From an uncultured Verrucomicrobiota bacterium (GTDB taxonomy: Bacteria > Verrucomicrobiota > Verrucomicrobiia > Limisphaerales > UBA9464): a stretch of DNA of 7,522 nt. The notes beneath the pieces were generated by a model. That model had not been told where the DNA came from. It did not search any database and saw only the letters and a list, made by a program, of their open reading frames with translations. The stretch covers positions 1-7,522 of the forward strand of contig CAIYXO010000772.1 in NCBI GenBank assembly GCA_903930165.1, given 5' to 3'. The position numbers were made by a program, and so were the translations under genes. Positions 1 through 5,595 of this stretch are shown piece by piece (position 1 is the first letter of the stretch; each line of letters starts with the position of its first letter).

Positions 1-1558
1 AGGAGAAGTCGCGCTTCAGGACCTCGTCGACCAGTTCCAGGTCGCGGGCGATGTCCGCCACGAACACCGAGCCGTGGATGATCGCGTCGGTGATCGGCTT
101 GGAGATCTCGCTCTTGCCGCCGCCGGAGACGGTGCAGGGCTTGTGGCAGAGCGTCCCCTCGGGCCGGGTCCCGACGAGACGCCAGGCGCGCGCGCCGACA
201 GGAGGCTCGAGGTGGACCTTGAACCCGCTCGGAAGGATGTAGACCGACCCGAGTCGCAGGGGGATCCGTTCCGCACGCCCGGCGTTGTCCCAGGAGACCG
301 ATTGGCTCTCGAGGTCGAAGCGCACGTTCTCGGGCACATAGACCACGGAAGGATGGCACCGATCCACGGCATATCCCTCGGTCTTCAGGTCCAGGACGTC
401 GGAGAAGAGGCGTGAGACCTCGGCGAAGCTGTGGGGGAAGTCGGCCCGATGCTGGTTCGCGTCGTACTCGCTGCCGAGGTCGTGGCTGGCGAAGACCAGC
501 GCCCCGCCGGCGTGCTCCTCCTCGGCGAGGCCCATCAGGTTCGCGGCGAAGCTGATCTGGGTCTTCACCTCCTTCTTGCAGTAGCCGAAGTAGTTGTCGG
601 AGATGAGGGTGACGATGACTCCGGTGGAGTCCCGCGCGGTGATCTTGAAGGCGTTTCCGTCGTTGTAGAGCTCGCGCGATTCCCGCCAGCACATGCCGTC
701 GCGACGCTGGCGGTCGGTGGCGGCGTCCCAAGCCGGCAGGCCCAGCTCCTTCTTGGTGAGTCCGTTGAGATGGGGGGCGAGGATCACGCAGCCGGAGTGG
801 CCGGACCAGTGTTCCGGATCCAAGGCGGAGTCGTTCTCGGGCAGAAGCGGGTCGCCGGCGTTGCCGAAGATGCTCTCGACGAAGTCGAGGTTGGCCACGA
901 GGGAACCCGGGACGAAGAAGCGGATCTCCATGTCCTGACGGGCCTGGAATCCGGGAATGCCGGGACAGACCACCGGCCGGATCAGCAGCGAGACGAAGCA
1001 GGAGGCGGGCGTCGGGCAGGAGGCGGTGAACGGCAGCCGCAGCATCTCCTCGGGCGGCTGGATGGCTTTCGCGAGCAGACGCGAGAAGACCTCCTTCGGC
1101 ACCGCCTTCTTGTCGTCGGGAATCGGGAGTCCGCCCTCGGTCACGTGGAAGATCCCGGCCGTGGTGCGGCGGTCCGACTTCGGGTTGTGGAGTATCCCGT
1201 TGCGCAACCGGTAGCTCCGGAGCATCGGGGAGACGACCTCGTCGCGGTCCGGAGGAAGCGAAAGCAGTCTGGCCAGTCCGGGGCGGTCGAGGGTGAAGGT
1301 CCGGCGCGGGAGCTCGGGCGGAACCGCCGAGTCGCAGAGGTAGTCGTGGAGGAAGTTGTTGATCCGCTTGTCCGCCGGGCTGGAGTAGCGCGAAAGCAGC
1401 CGGTCCTTCTCCCGGGAGTGGGCGATGAAGCTCGCGAGCGACGCGTCGAGCGCGGCGGACTCGCCGGCGATGGGCACACCCGGCAGGCCCAGTTCGGCCA
1501 GCTTGAGATTGATGTGCCGGTGGAGGGAGGCGGATTCCAACGCGTTCGTCGGGTTCAT
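1..1558 (-). CDS. Probable PPi-type phosphoenolpyruvate carboxykinase, N-terminal part (partial at left edge)
   Basis: The frame is open from an ATG at 1558 to the window edge, giving 519 residues without a stop, so this is the N-terminal part of a large cytosolic protein (no signal peptide or membrane segment). Conserved-looking blocks are GILHNPKSDRRTT (residues 121-133), FGNAGDPLLPEND (231-243), DNYFGYCKKEVKTQIS (321-336) and CHKPCTVSGGGKSEISK (471-487). From memory these match the PPi-dependent PEP carboxykinase family of Propionibacterium and Entamoeba (about 1,100-1,200 aa), which interconverts oxaloacetate plus PPi and PEP plus Pi plus CO2; its sequence is far from GTP- or ATP-PEPCK and it is often labelled hypothetical. 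The catalytic C-terminal half lies outside the window, so activity cannot be judged. Start choice: ATG 1558 fits the family's short N-terminus, but an in-frame ATG at 1621 would add 21 residues and overlap the upstream gene's stop (TGATG). Family call is from recalled motifs, not a search. Confidence 0.68.
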   Translation of the reverse strand, partial: MNPTNALESASLHRHINLKLAELGLPGVPIAGESAALDASLASFIAHSREKDRLLSRYSSPADKRINNFLHDYLCDSAVPPELPRRTFTLDRPGLARLLSLPPDRDEVVSPMLRSYRLRNGILHNPKSDRRTTAGIFHVTEGGLPIPDDKKAVPKEVFSRLLAKAIQPPEEMLRLPFTASCPTPASCFVSLLIRPVVCPGIPGFQARQDMEIRFFVPGSLVANLDFVESIFGNAGDPLLPENDSALDPEHWSGHSGCVILAPHLNGLTKKELGLPAWDAATDRQRRDGMCWRESRELYNDGNAFKITARDSTGVIVTLISDNYFGYCKKEVKTQISFAANLMGLAEEEHAGGALVFASHDLGSEYDANQHRADFPHSFAEVSRLFSDVLDLKTEGYAVDRCHPSVVYVPENVRFDLESQSVSWDNAGRAERIPLRLGSVYILPSGFKVHLEPPVGARAWRLVGTRPEGTLCHKPCTVSGGGKSEISKPITDAIIHGSVFVADIARDLELVDEVLKRDFS

Positions 1559-1596
1559 GGTTCGGCGCGGTTCGGGCTGGGTCGGGCCCGTGGGTA

Positions 1597-1602
1597 TCCT
1601 CC
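1597..1602 (-). promoter_or_regulatory. Unplaced Shine-Dalgarno-like GGAGGA between the two left-hand genes
   Basis: On the minus strand GGAGGA lies 38 nt before the ATG at 1558 and downstream of the alternative ATG at 1621, so it is correctly spaced for neither start. No ATG, GTG or TTG in the PEPCK-like frame follows it at normal distance. It may be chance, may pair when the leader RNA folds, or may lie inside the coding sequence if ATG 1621 is the true start. Low confidence that it is functional. Confidence 0.2.
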
Positions 1603-1620
1603 GGTCAAACCCCGAAGTCA

Positions 1621-2403
1621 TCAAGCGCCGGCCGCACCGCCCCGCGGTCCGGGACCATCGTCGCCCAGGGAGGAGGACTCCAACTGGAGCAGGGTCTCGC
1701 AGGCCACGACCGGATCCAGGCTCCATCGGCGGGCCAGCAGCACCACCCGCTCGGTGTTGTTCTGCTCCGGGGGAACCTCGCCGTAACGGACGGGCTCGAC
1801 TTCCTCTCCGTACTCCCGGCAGACCAGGCCGAGAAGGCGCTCGTCGAGGGTCGTCTGGCCTTCGTTCCAAAGGGCCTCTCCGGCCCACGCGTAGGCCCGC
1901 ACCACGGCGCCGTCCCGGAGGCAGCCCCAGGCGTGGAAATTCAGCACCCGGTCGGAGGAGTAGAAATGAACCTCTCCGACCACCCGGCTCAGGCCGGTCA
2001 GGAAGCGGTAGGCGGCGTCGACGTCCACCACCGGATCGGGGATCGCGGAGCCGATCACCAGCGTCCAGTTCTCCACGGGGGCGGAGACGAAGAAGGCCCG
2101 CTCCCGGCAGCGGCCCAGGGCCTCGGACCAAGGGGTTCCCGATTCGGGATCCAGTCCGAGCATCTCACGGACAAAGGCCGTGTTGCTGCTCCGGATCGCC
2201 ATCCAGCGCGGGGGAAGCGGCAGGAGCATCGGACGGCGGCGACTCCCAACGAGGGACGAAAGCGGGTCCAGGAGGCGGCCTTCCCTGCGCACCGCCCGCA
2301 GATGCCGCCGGTAGATGGTGGCGAAAACCGAGGCGATCGCGATGACGACGCCGAAACTCACCAAGAGGCCGATGGCCAAGCCGTGGAGCGCCGTGTTGTT
2401 CAT
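1621..2403 (-). CDS. Hypothetical protein with one N-terminal membrane anchor
   Basis: A 260-residue protein of unknown function starting at ATG 2403. Residues 8-30 form one hydrophobic helix (LAIGLLVSFGVVIAIASVF), followed by the basic stretch YRRHLRAVRREGR, so by the positive-inside rule the roughly 220-residue C-terminal domain should be cytoplasmic. That domain has no catalytic motif I recognise; its most conserved-looking part is APVENWTLVIGSAIPDP (108-124) followed by VDAAYRFLTGLS, a FHAWG block (156-160) and AYAWAGEALWNEG (170-182). I recall similar uncharacterised proteins from Verrucomicrobiota, but that is memory, not a search. The same frame extends to a GTG at 2481 (286 aa); the ATG is preferred because it places the anchor at the N-terminus, although neither start has a clear ribosome binding site. 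It lies immediately upstream of the PPi-PEPCK-like gene on the same strand (62 bp to ATG 1558, or a TGATG junction to ATG 1621), so co-transcription is likely. Divergent from the ABC ATPase gene. Confidence 0.75.
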   Translation of the reverse strand: MNNTALHGLAIGLLVSFGVVIAIASVFATIYRRHLRAVRREGRLLDPLSSLVGSRRRPMLLPLPPRWMAIRSSNTAFVREMLGLDPESGTPWSEALGRCRERAFFVSAPVENWTLVIGSAIPDPVVDVDAAYRFLTGLSRVVGEVHFYSSDRVLNFHAWGCLRDGAVVRAYAWAGEALWNEGQTTLDERLLGLVCREYGEEVEPVRYGEVPPEQNNTERVVLLARRWSLDPVVACETLLQLESSSLGDDGPGPRGGAAGA

Positions 2404-2552
2404 CCCGGGTCCGGGAAACCGGACACCGATAAGAACCACAGGAAACCGCGTATGGCAAACGATAGCCGAGACAACGGCCACAATGCGCAGCCAAGTGGAC
2501 CCGCCGTCGGATTCGCCTTGGGTCCCCCGCCCCGCCGACCCAACTTCCTGCC
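2404..2552. other. Divergent intergenic region, probable site of two promoters
   Basis: This 149-bp gap separates the minus-strand membrane protein gene from the plus-strand ABC ATPase gene, so promoters for both directions are expected here. The middle part (about 2425-2490) is the least GC-rich stretch, but I see no -35/-10 pair with good matches and spacing on either strand and no clear operator. The only distinct structure is the hairpin at 2409-2424. If the membrane protein really starts at GTG 2481 the gap shrinks to about 70 bp. Confidence 0.4.
2409..2424 (-). repeat. Perfect 6-bp hairpin just in front of the hypothetical membrane protein start
   Basis: GTCCGG and CCGGAC (2409-2414 and 2419-2424) form a perfect inverted repeat around a 4-nt loop. 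Read in the gene's direction (minus strand) the loop is TTTC and the stem ends 5 nt before ATG 2403, exactly where a Shine-Dalgarno site would be. Read on the plus strand the loop is GAAA, a GNRA tetraloop. There is no T-run, so it is not a standard intrinsic terminator. It may shield the start, or be incidental in GC-rich DNA. Confidence 0.45.
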
Positions 2553-3512
2553 GTGTCCGCGATCCTGGAGGTGGAGGACCTGCGCGTAGACCTGGCCGTC
2601 CGGTCCGGGATGCGCACCGTCGTCGACGGCCTGACCCTGTCCATCGCCCGCTCCGAGATCTTCGGCCTTGTTGGCGAGAGCGGATGCGGCAAGAGCGTCA
2701 CCGCCCAGACGCTGACCCGCCTTCTTCCCAACGCCCGGATCGTCCGGGGCAGCATCCGGATCGCGGGGGTGGATGTGGCGAAGTCCTCCGAAGCCGAGAT
2801 GGAAAGGCTTCGCGGGGGCACCGTCGGGCACGTCTTCCAGGAACCCGGGTCGGCGCTGACCCCCTGGATGCCTGTCGGACGCCAGATCCGCGAGGTGCTG
2901 GACCTGCACCGGCCGGTGGACGATCCCGAAGGGGAGGTGGTCCGGCTCCTCGAGGAAGTCGGAGTCAGGGATCCCGCCCTCCGGGCCCGCGACTATCCAC
3001 ATCAGCTTTCCGGGGGCATGCAGCAACGGGTCCTGATCGCCATGGCGGTGGCCGCACGGCCCGGATTGCTGGTGGCCGACGAACCCACGACGGCACTCGA
3101 CGTCACCCTCCAGGCCCAGGTGCTCGAGCTGTTCCGTCGGCTCCGGGACCGCACGGGCACCGCGGTCCTGCTGATCAGCCACAACCTCGCGGTCGTGGCC
3201 CGGCATGCGGACCGCATCGGCGTGATGTACGCCGGCGAACTCGTCGAGTCCGGCCCCGCCGAATCGGTGCTCACGGACCCGAGGCATCCCTACACGCGCG
3301 GACTGGTCGCGGCCATCCCCACCCTGCCGCCATCCGGTCGCCCCCTGCCGACCATTCCCGGCCAGGTCGCCTCCATCGACCCCGGCGCACCGGGTTGCCG
3401 GTTCGCTCCACGCTGTCCACTCGCGGTTCCCTCCTGCCACTCGGACCACCCCGCGATGCCGGTGACCGCCTCTCCGCGCCAGGTCCGTTGTCCCAGGGTC
3501 CCACGGGACTGA
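2553..3512 (+). CDS. Oligopeptide/dipeptide ABC transporter ATP-binding protein (OppD/DppD type)
   Basis: A complete 319-residue ABC ATPase of the peptide/nickel uptake class. In order: Walker A GESGCGKS (41-48), Q-loop VFQEP (Q96), signature LSGGMQQR (152-159), Walker B LLVADEP (172-178) with D-loop ALD, and H-loop histidine H210 in LLISHNLAV. After the nucleotide-binding domain comes the oligopeptide-transporter C-terminal extension beginning at HPYTRGL (245-251), with four cysteines C282-x5-C288-x6-C295-x17-C313; in DppD-like proteins this cluster is known to bind a [4Fe-4S] centre. Length (319) is normal for OppD/DppD. It would power import of peptides, or another substrate of this class, at the inner face of the cytoplasmic membrane. 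The start is GTG 2553, giving the typical ILEVEDLRV opening; no clear ribosome binding site precedes it. No OppF-like second ATPase, permease or binding protein follows; the next gene is a cupin 67 bp downstream. Substrate cannot be told from sequence. Confidence 0.93.
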   Translation: MSAILEVEDLRVDLAVRSGMRTVVDGLTLSIARSEIFGLVGESGCGKSVTAQTLTRLLPNARIVRGSIRIAGVDVAKSSEAEMERLRGGTVGHVFQEPGSALTPWMPVGRQIREVLDLHRPVDDPEGEVVRLLEEVGVRDPALRARDYPHQLSGGMQQRVLIAMAVAARPGLLVADEPTTALDVTLQAQVLELFRRLRDRTGTAVLLISHNLAVVARHADRIGVMYAGELVESGPAESVLTDPRHPYTRGLVAAIPTLPPSGRPLPTIPGQVASIDPGAPGCRFAPRCPLAVPSCHSDHPAMPVTASPRQVRCPRVPRD

Positions 3513-3527
3513 TCCCGGATTCCGGCC

Positions 3528-3561
3528 CGACGGCGACTGGTTCCTTGCACGGACGCCGTTG
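3528..3561 (+). repeat. Imperfect inverted repeat between the ABC ATPase gene and the cupin gene
   Basis: CGACGGCG (3528-3535) can pair with CGCCGTTG (3554-3561) over 8 bp with one G-U pair and an 18-nt loop. The right arm ends next to the GGTGGA (3562-3567) that could serve as ribosome binding site for the cupin. There is no T-run, so it is not a canonical terminator; it might modulate translation or be chance. Confidence 0.25.
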
Positions 3562-3579
3562 GGTGGAATCGTGGCCTCC

Positions 3580-3921
3580 ATGTTTCCGACAGTGATTCCG
3601 CCTGAGAGCCCCAACTGGTTGCCGGGCCCCTATCCCGGGGTCGATCTCCGTGTCGTCGACCGCGACCGCGAAACCGGGGGAATCACCGTGATCCGACGCT
3701 TCCGCGCAGGGGTGACGGTACCGGCGCACATCCATCCCGAGGCCGACGAATGGGTCTACGTGCTTTCCGGGGAATGGGAGGAGGACGGCGTGGTCCATGG
3801 CCCGGGAACGGTCTTCGAGGCGCGGAAGGGCGTCCTCCACGGGCCGCACCACGCCCGGACCGAGGTCCTCTCCCTCACCCGCTTCAACGGCCCGCTGACC
3901 GTGTCGAGCCCGTCCCGATGA
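3580..3921 (+). CDS. Small single-domain cupin protein
   Basis: A 113-residue protein made of one cupin beta-barrel. Motif 1 fits the G(X)5HXH(X)4E(X)6G pattern in GVTVPAHIHPEADEWVYVLSG, with H50, H52 and E57 as likely metal ligands; the second motif (GTVFEARKGVLHGPH) provides H87 as the fourth ligand, although the usual PxG is RKG. The complete ligand set suggests a bound divalent metal. Single-domain cupins of this look include ChrR-type sensor domains and small dioxygenases; there is no fused zinc-binding anti-sigma domain and no sigma factor gene beside it, so the activity is unknown. ATG 3580 is chosen because GGTGGA lies 12 nt upstream; in-frame GTG 3571 and TTG 3559 are alternatives. 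Its stop overlaps the DUF309 start in an ATGA, so the two are very probably translationally coupled and functionally linked. Confidence 0.85.
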   Translation: MFPTVIPPESPNWLPGPYPGVDLRVVDRDRETGGITVIRRFRAGVTVPAHIHPEADEWVYVLSGEWEEDGVVHGPGTVFEARKGVLHGPHHARTEVLSLTRFNGPLTVSSPSR

Positions 3922-4382
3922 GCCACAAGAGCCCCGCCATCGCCCGTCTGCTGGACGGTCTGGAGCCCTCGGATCTTCCGAGGCACTACGCGGGATACTT
4001 CGCCTGCTTCAACCGCGGGCTCTACTTCGAGGCCCACGACGTCCTGGAGGAGCTTTGGCTCGCCGGAGGGCGTGCCGGCGCGAACTACCATTTCCACAAG
4101 GGACTGATCCAACTCGCCGGCGCCTTCGTCCACCTGCAGAAGCAGAGGCTCCGGCCTGCCGTGGCCCTCTTCGACCTCGCCGAGTCCAACCTCGTCCGTC
4201 ATCGCCCGCGGCATGATCACCTCGACGTGGAGGCGGTGCTGGCGCTGATCGCGGAGTGGCGCGGTGCAGTCCAGGCCGGCCGTTTCGAGCACAACCCGTT
4301 GCCGGAGCGCGCCGCTCCAAGGATCGAGCCCGACACGGTCAGGACCTCGGCCGGAGGGAACACCACGGCTCCTCCGGGCTGA
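3918..4382 (+). CDS. DUF309 family protein
   Basis: A 154-residue protein of the DUF309 family (small all-alpha proteins of unknown biochemical role). The diagnostic block is FNRGLYFEAHDVLEELWL (31-48), with glutamates and histidine in the FEAHxxLE motif, followed by the second helix block YHFHKGLIQLAGAFVHLQ (57-74). The acidic/His pattern could bind a metal or ligand, but this is not established. ATG 3918 overlaps the TGA of the cupin gene (ATGA), indicating coupled translation. The last about 15 residues (TSAGG...APPG) are low complexity and overlap the 3' end of the opposite-strand cupin by 44 bp, so the true conserved domain probably ends near residue 130 and the tail is likely drift. No signal peptide or membrane segment. 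Confidence 0.88.
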   Translation: MSHKSPAIARLLDGLEPSDLPRHYAGYFACFNRGLYFEAHDVLEELWLAGGRAGANYHFHKGLIQLAGAFVHLQKQRLRPAVALFDLAESNLVRHRPRHDHLDVEAVLALIAEWRGAVQAGRFEHNPLPERAAPRIEPDTVRTSAGGNTTAPPG

Positions 4383-4752
4383 CGTCGACCAGGAAGGGCC
4401 CCTTCGCGGCGGCCGGCGACAGGATCGCCAGGATGACGGCGTCGTCGCCGGTGGGATTGAAGGTGGCGTGGACCACGCCCCGCGGAATGTGCGCGACCTC
4501 CCCTGGTCCCAGGATCCGGAACTCCTTCTCGACCCACTGCTCCACCCGCCCCTCGAGCACGTAGATGATCTCCTCGAGTTCCGGATGGGTGTGGAACGCA
4601 TGCCCCTCTCCGGCGGGCAGCACGGCTCGACAGAGCTGGAGGTCCTGCGCGTCGGCCACCTCGGGGCGGCAAAGCCAGTAGTTGGTGCGGCCCTTGTACT
4701 CCTCCTGGAGCGCCTCGGCGGTGGTGATGAATCGACGTGAAGGTTGGCTCAT
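4339..4752 (-). CDS. Single-domain cupin protein downstream of phoU
   Basis: A 137-residue cupin with both motifs textbook-complete. Motif 1 has G48, H54, H56, E61 and G68 (HTHPELEE, then IIYVLEG); motif 2 is GEVAHIPRGVVHATFN with G84, P90, G92, H95 and N99. H54, H56, E61 and H95 are the expected metal ligands. The sequence is clearly different from the cupin at 3580-3921, so this is not a local duplication. A preceding N-terminal segment (about 45 residues, with NYWLCRPEV) does not resemble a known domain to me. Function unknown: small cupins of this type include sugar-nucleotide or phosphosugar isomerases, dioxygenases and sensor domains. Start ATG 4752 is preferred, with GGGA about 7 nt upstream; an in-frame ATG at 4770 would add six residues. 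It follows phoU by 95 bp on the same strand with no evident terminator between, so read-through from the pst operon is possible. Confidence 0.86.
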   Translation of the reverse strand: MSQPSRRFITTAEALQEEYKGRTNYWLCRPEVADAQDLQLCRAVLPAGEGHAFHTHPELEEIIYVLEGRVEQWVEKEFRILGPGEVAHIPRGVVHATFNPTGDDAVILAILSPAAAKGPFLVDVSPEEPWCSLRPRS

Positions 4753-4847
4753 GTGGTGGTCCCGAAGCATCCACGCCCCGACCGGGTGCAAGGCAAGCGT
4801 CGAACCATTCCCCCGATCCACCCGGCCATGCCCCGGACCGGCGGACC

Positions 4848-5570
4848 TCAAGCCTGCCCGGAATGACGGATGTCCCTCGCTTCGTAGAGGTAGACCGCCT
4901 CTTCGGCGATGTTCTTCGCGTGGTCGGCGATCCGTTCGAGGCACTTGCTGATGGTCATCAGGTGCAGGCAACGGGAGATGTTGACGGGAGCCTCGATCAT
5001 GTAGCTGGCCAGCTCCCGATGGAGCTGACGGTTCAGGGCGTCCACCTCCTTGTCCCGGGGGATGATCTGCCGGGCGAGTCCGGTGTCGCCGATCACGAAC
5101 GCGTCCAACGCCTCCCGGAGCATCGCGGTCGCCAGCTCGGTCATCCGCGGGATGTCCATGTAGGGCTTGAGCTGCGGCTCGCGCCCCAACTCGATGGCCC
5201 GCCGTGCGATGGTGGTCGACTCGTCGCCGATCCGCTCCAGGTCCCGCGTGATCTTCAGCACCACGATGATCAGCCGGAGCTGTCCCGCCAGGGGCGCCTT
5301 GGTGAGGAGGTTCATCGAGGCCTCGTCGATCTCCTTCTCCAGCTGGTCCAGGCGGTCGTCCTCCGCCATGGCGGCACGGGCGAGTTCGTCGTCCCGCTCG
5401 ACAAGGGCTCGCACGGAACGCTGGACCATGCCCTCCGCGAGGCTGGCCATGCGGAGCAGGAGGTCCTTGAGGGCGGCGATGTCTGGGGCAAGGGGCGTCA
5501 CCGGGGTCCATTGGGCGCCAACAGGGCCCACGACGCCATCGAGATCTGGCCGGATCGGAACCGAATCCAA
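4848..5570 (-). CDS. phoU: Phosphate transport system regulatory protein PhoU
   Basis: PhoU is a cytoplasmic helical-bundle protein that links the Pst transporter to PhoR/PhoB signalling and restrains phosphate uptake. The protein shows the two repeated three-helix units with a metal-binding E-x3-D motif in each: LERIGDESTTIARRA (E112, D116) and LERIADHAKNIAEEAVYLYEA (E212, D216, N220). Length up to 240 aa is normal. The start is uncertain: TTG 5570 gives 240 aa but an odd first 20-25 residues, while GTG 5531 (residue 14) or GTG 5501 (residue 24) fall nearer the conserved core that begins around APDIAALKDLL; none has a good ribosome binding site. It sits 25 bp after pstB on the same strand, the usual pst operon order, and is presumably co-regulated with it; any Pho box lies upstream, outside the window. 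Confidence 0.95.
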   Translation of the reverse strand: MDSVPIRPDLDGVVGPVGAQWTPVTPLAPDIAALKDLLLRMASLAEGMVQRSVRALVERDDELARAAMAEDDRLDQLEKEIDEASMNLLTKAPLAGQLRLIIVVLKITRDLERIGDESTTIARRAIELGREPQLKPYMDIPRMTELATAMLREALDAFVIGDTGLARQIIPRDKEVDALNRQLHRELASYMIEAPVNISRCLHLMTISKCLERIADHAKNIAEEAVYLYEARDIRHSGQA

Positions 5571-5595
5571 CCCACCACGGAACCCGGCCCGCGGC

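Noticed and set aside
431..1786. Long plus-strand open frame of 451 codons opposite the PEPCK-like gene
   Set aside because: It is rich in Gly, Arg, Val and Glu with no domain, and lies antisense to a frame with clear conserved motifs; in high-GC DNA such antisense frames are common shadows.
2404..2552. Sigma-70 promoter hexamers in the divergent gap
   Set aside because: No -35/-10 pair with acceptable match and 16-18 bp spacing was found on either strand.
2315..3595. Long plus- and minus-strand frames overlapping the ABC ATPase (2315-3595 plus, 2400-3614 minus)
   Set aside because: Arg/Pro/Gly-rich translations with no recognisable domain; the ATPase frame carries every ABC motif.
3580..4752. 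Two cupins as a tandem/inverted gene duplication
   Set aside because: The two proteins differ outside the generic metal-binding pattern, and their second motifs differ (RKG versus PRG), so recent duplication is not supported.
4753..4847. Possible terminator between phoU and the cupin
   Set aside because: Several short GC-rich complementary stretches exist, but no stem is clearly long and no T-run follows on the minus strand.
4753..5511. Upstream extension of the minus-strand cupin to a 390-residue protein starting at 5511
   Set aside because: The extra part is phoU read in another frame and is compositionally biased; the cupin domain is complete from ATG 4752.
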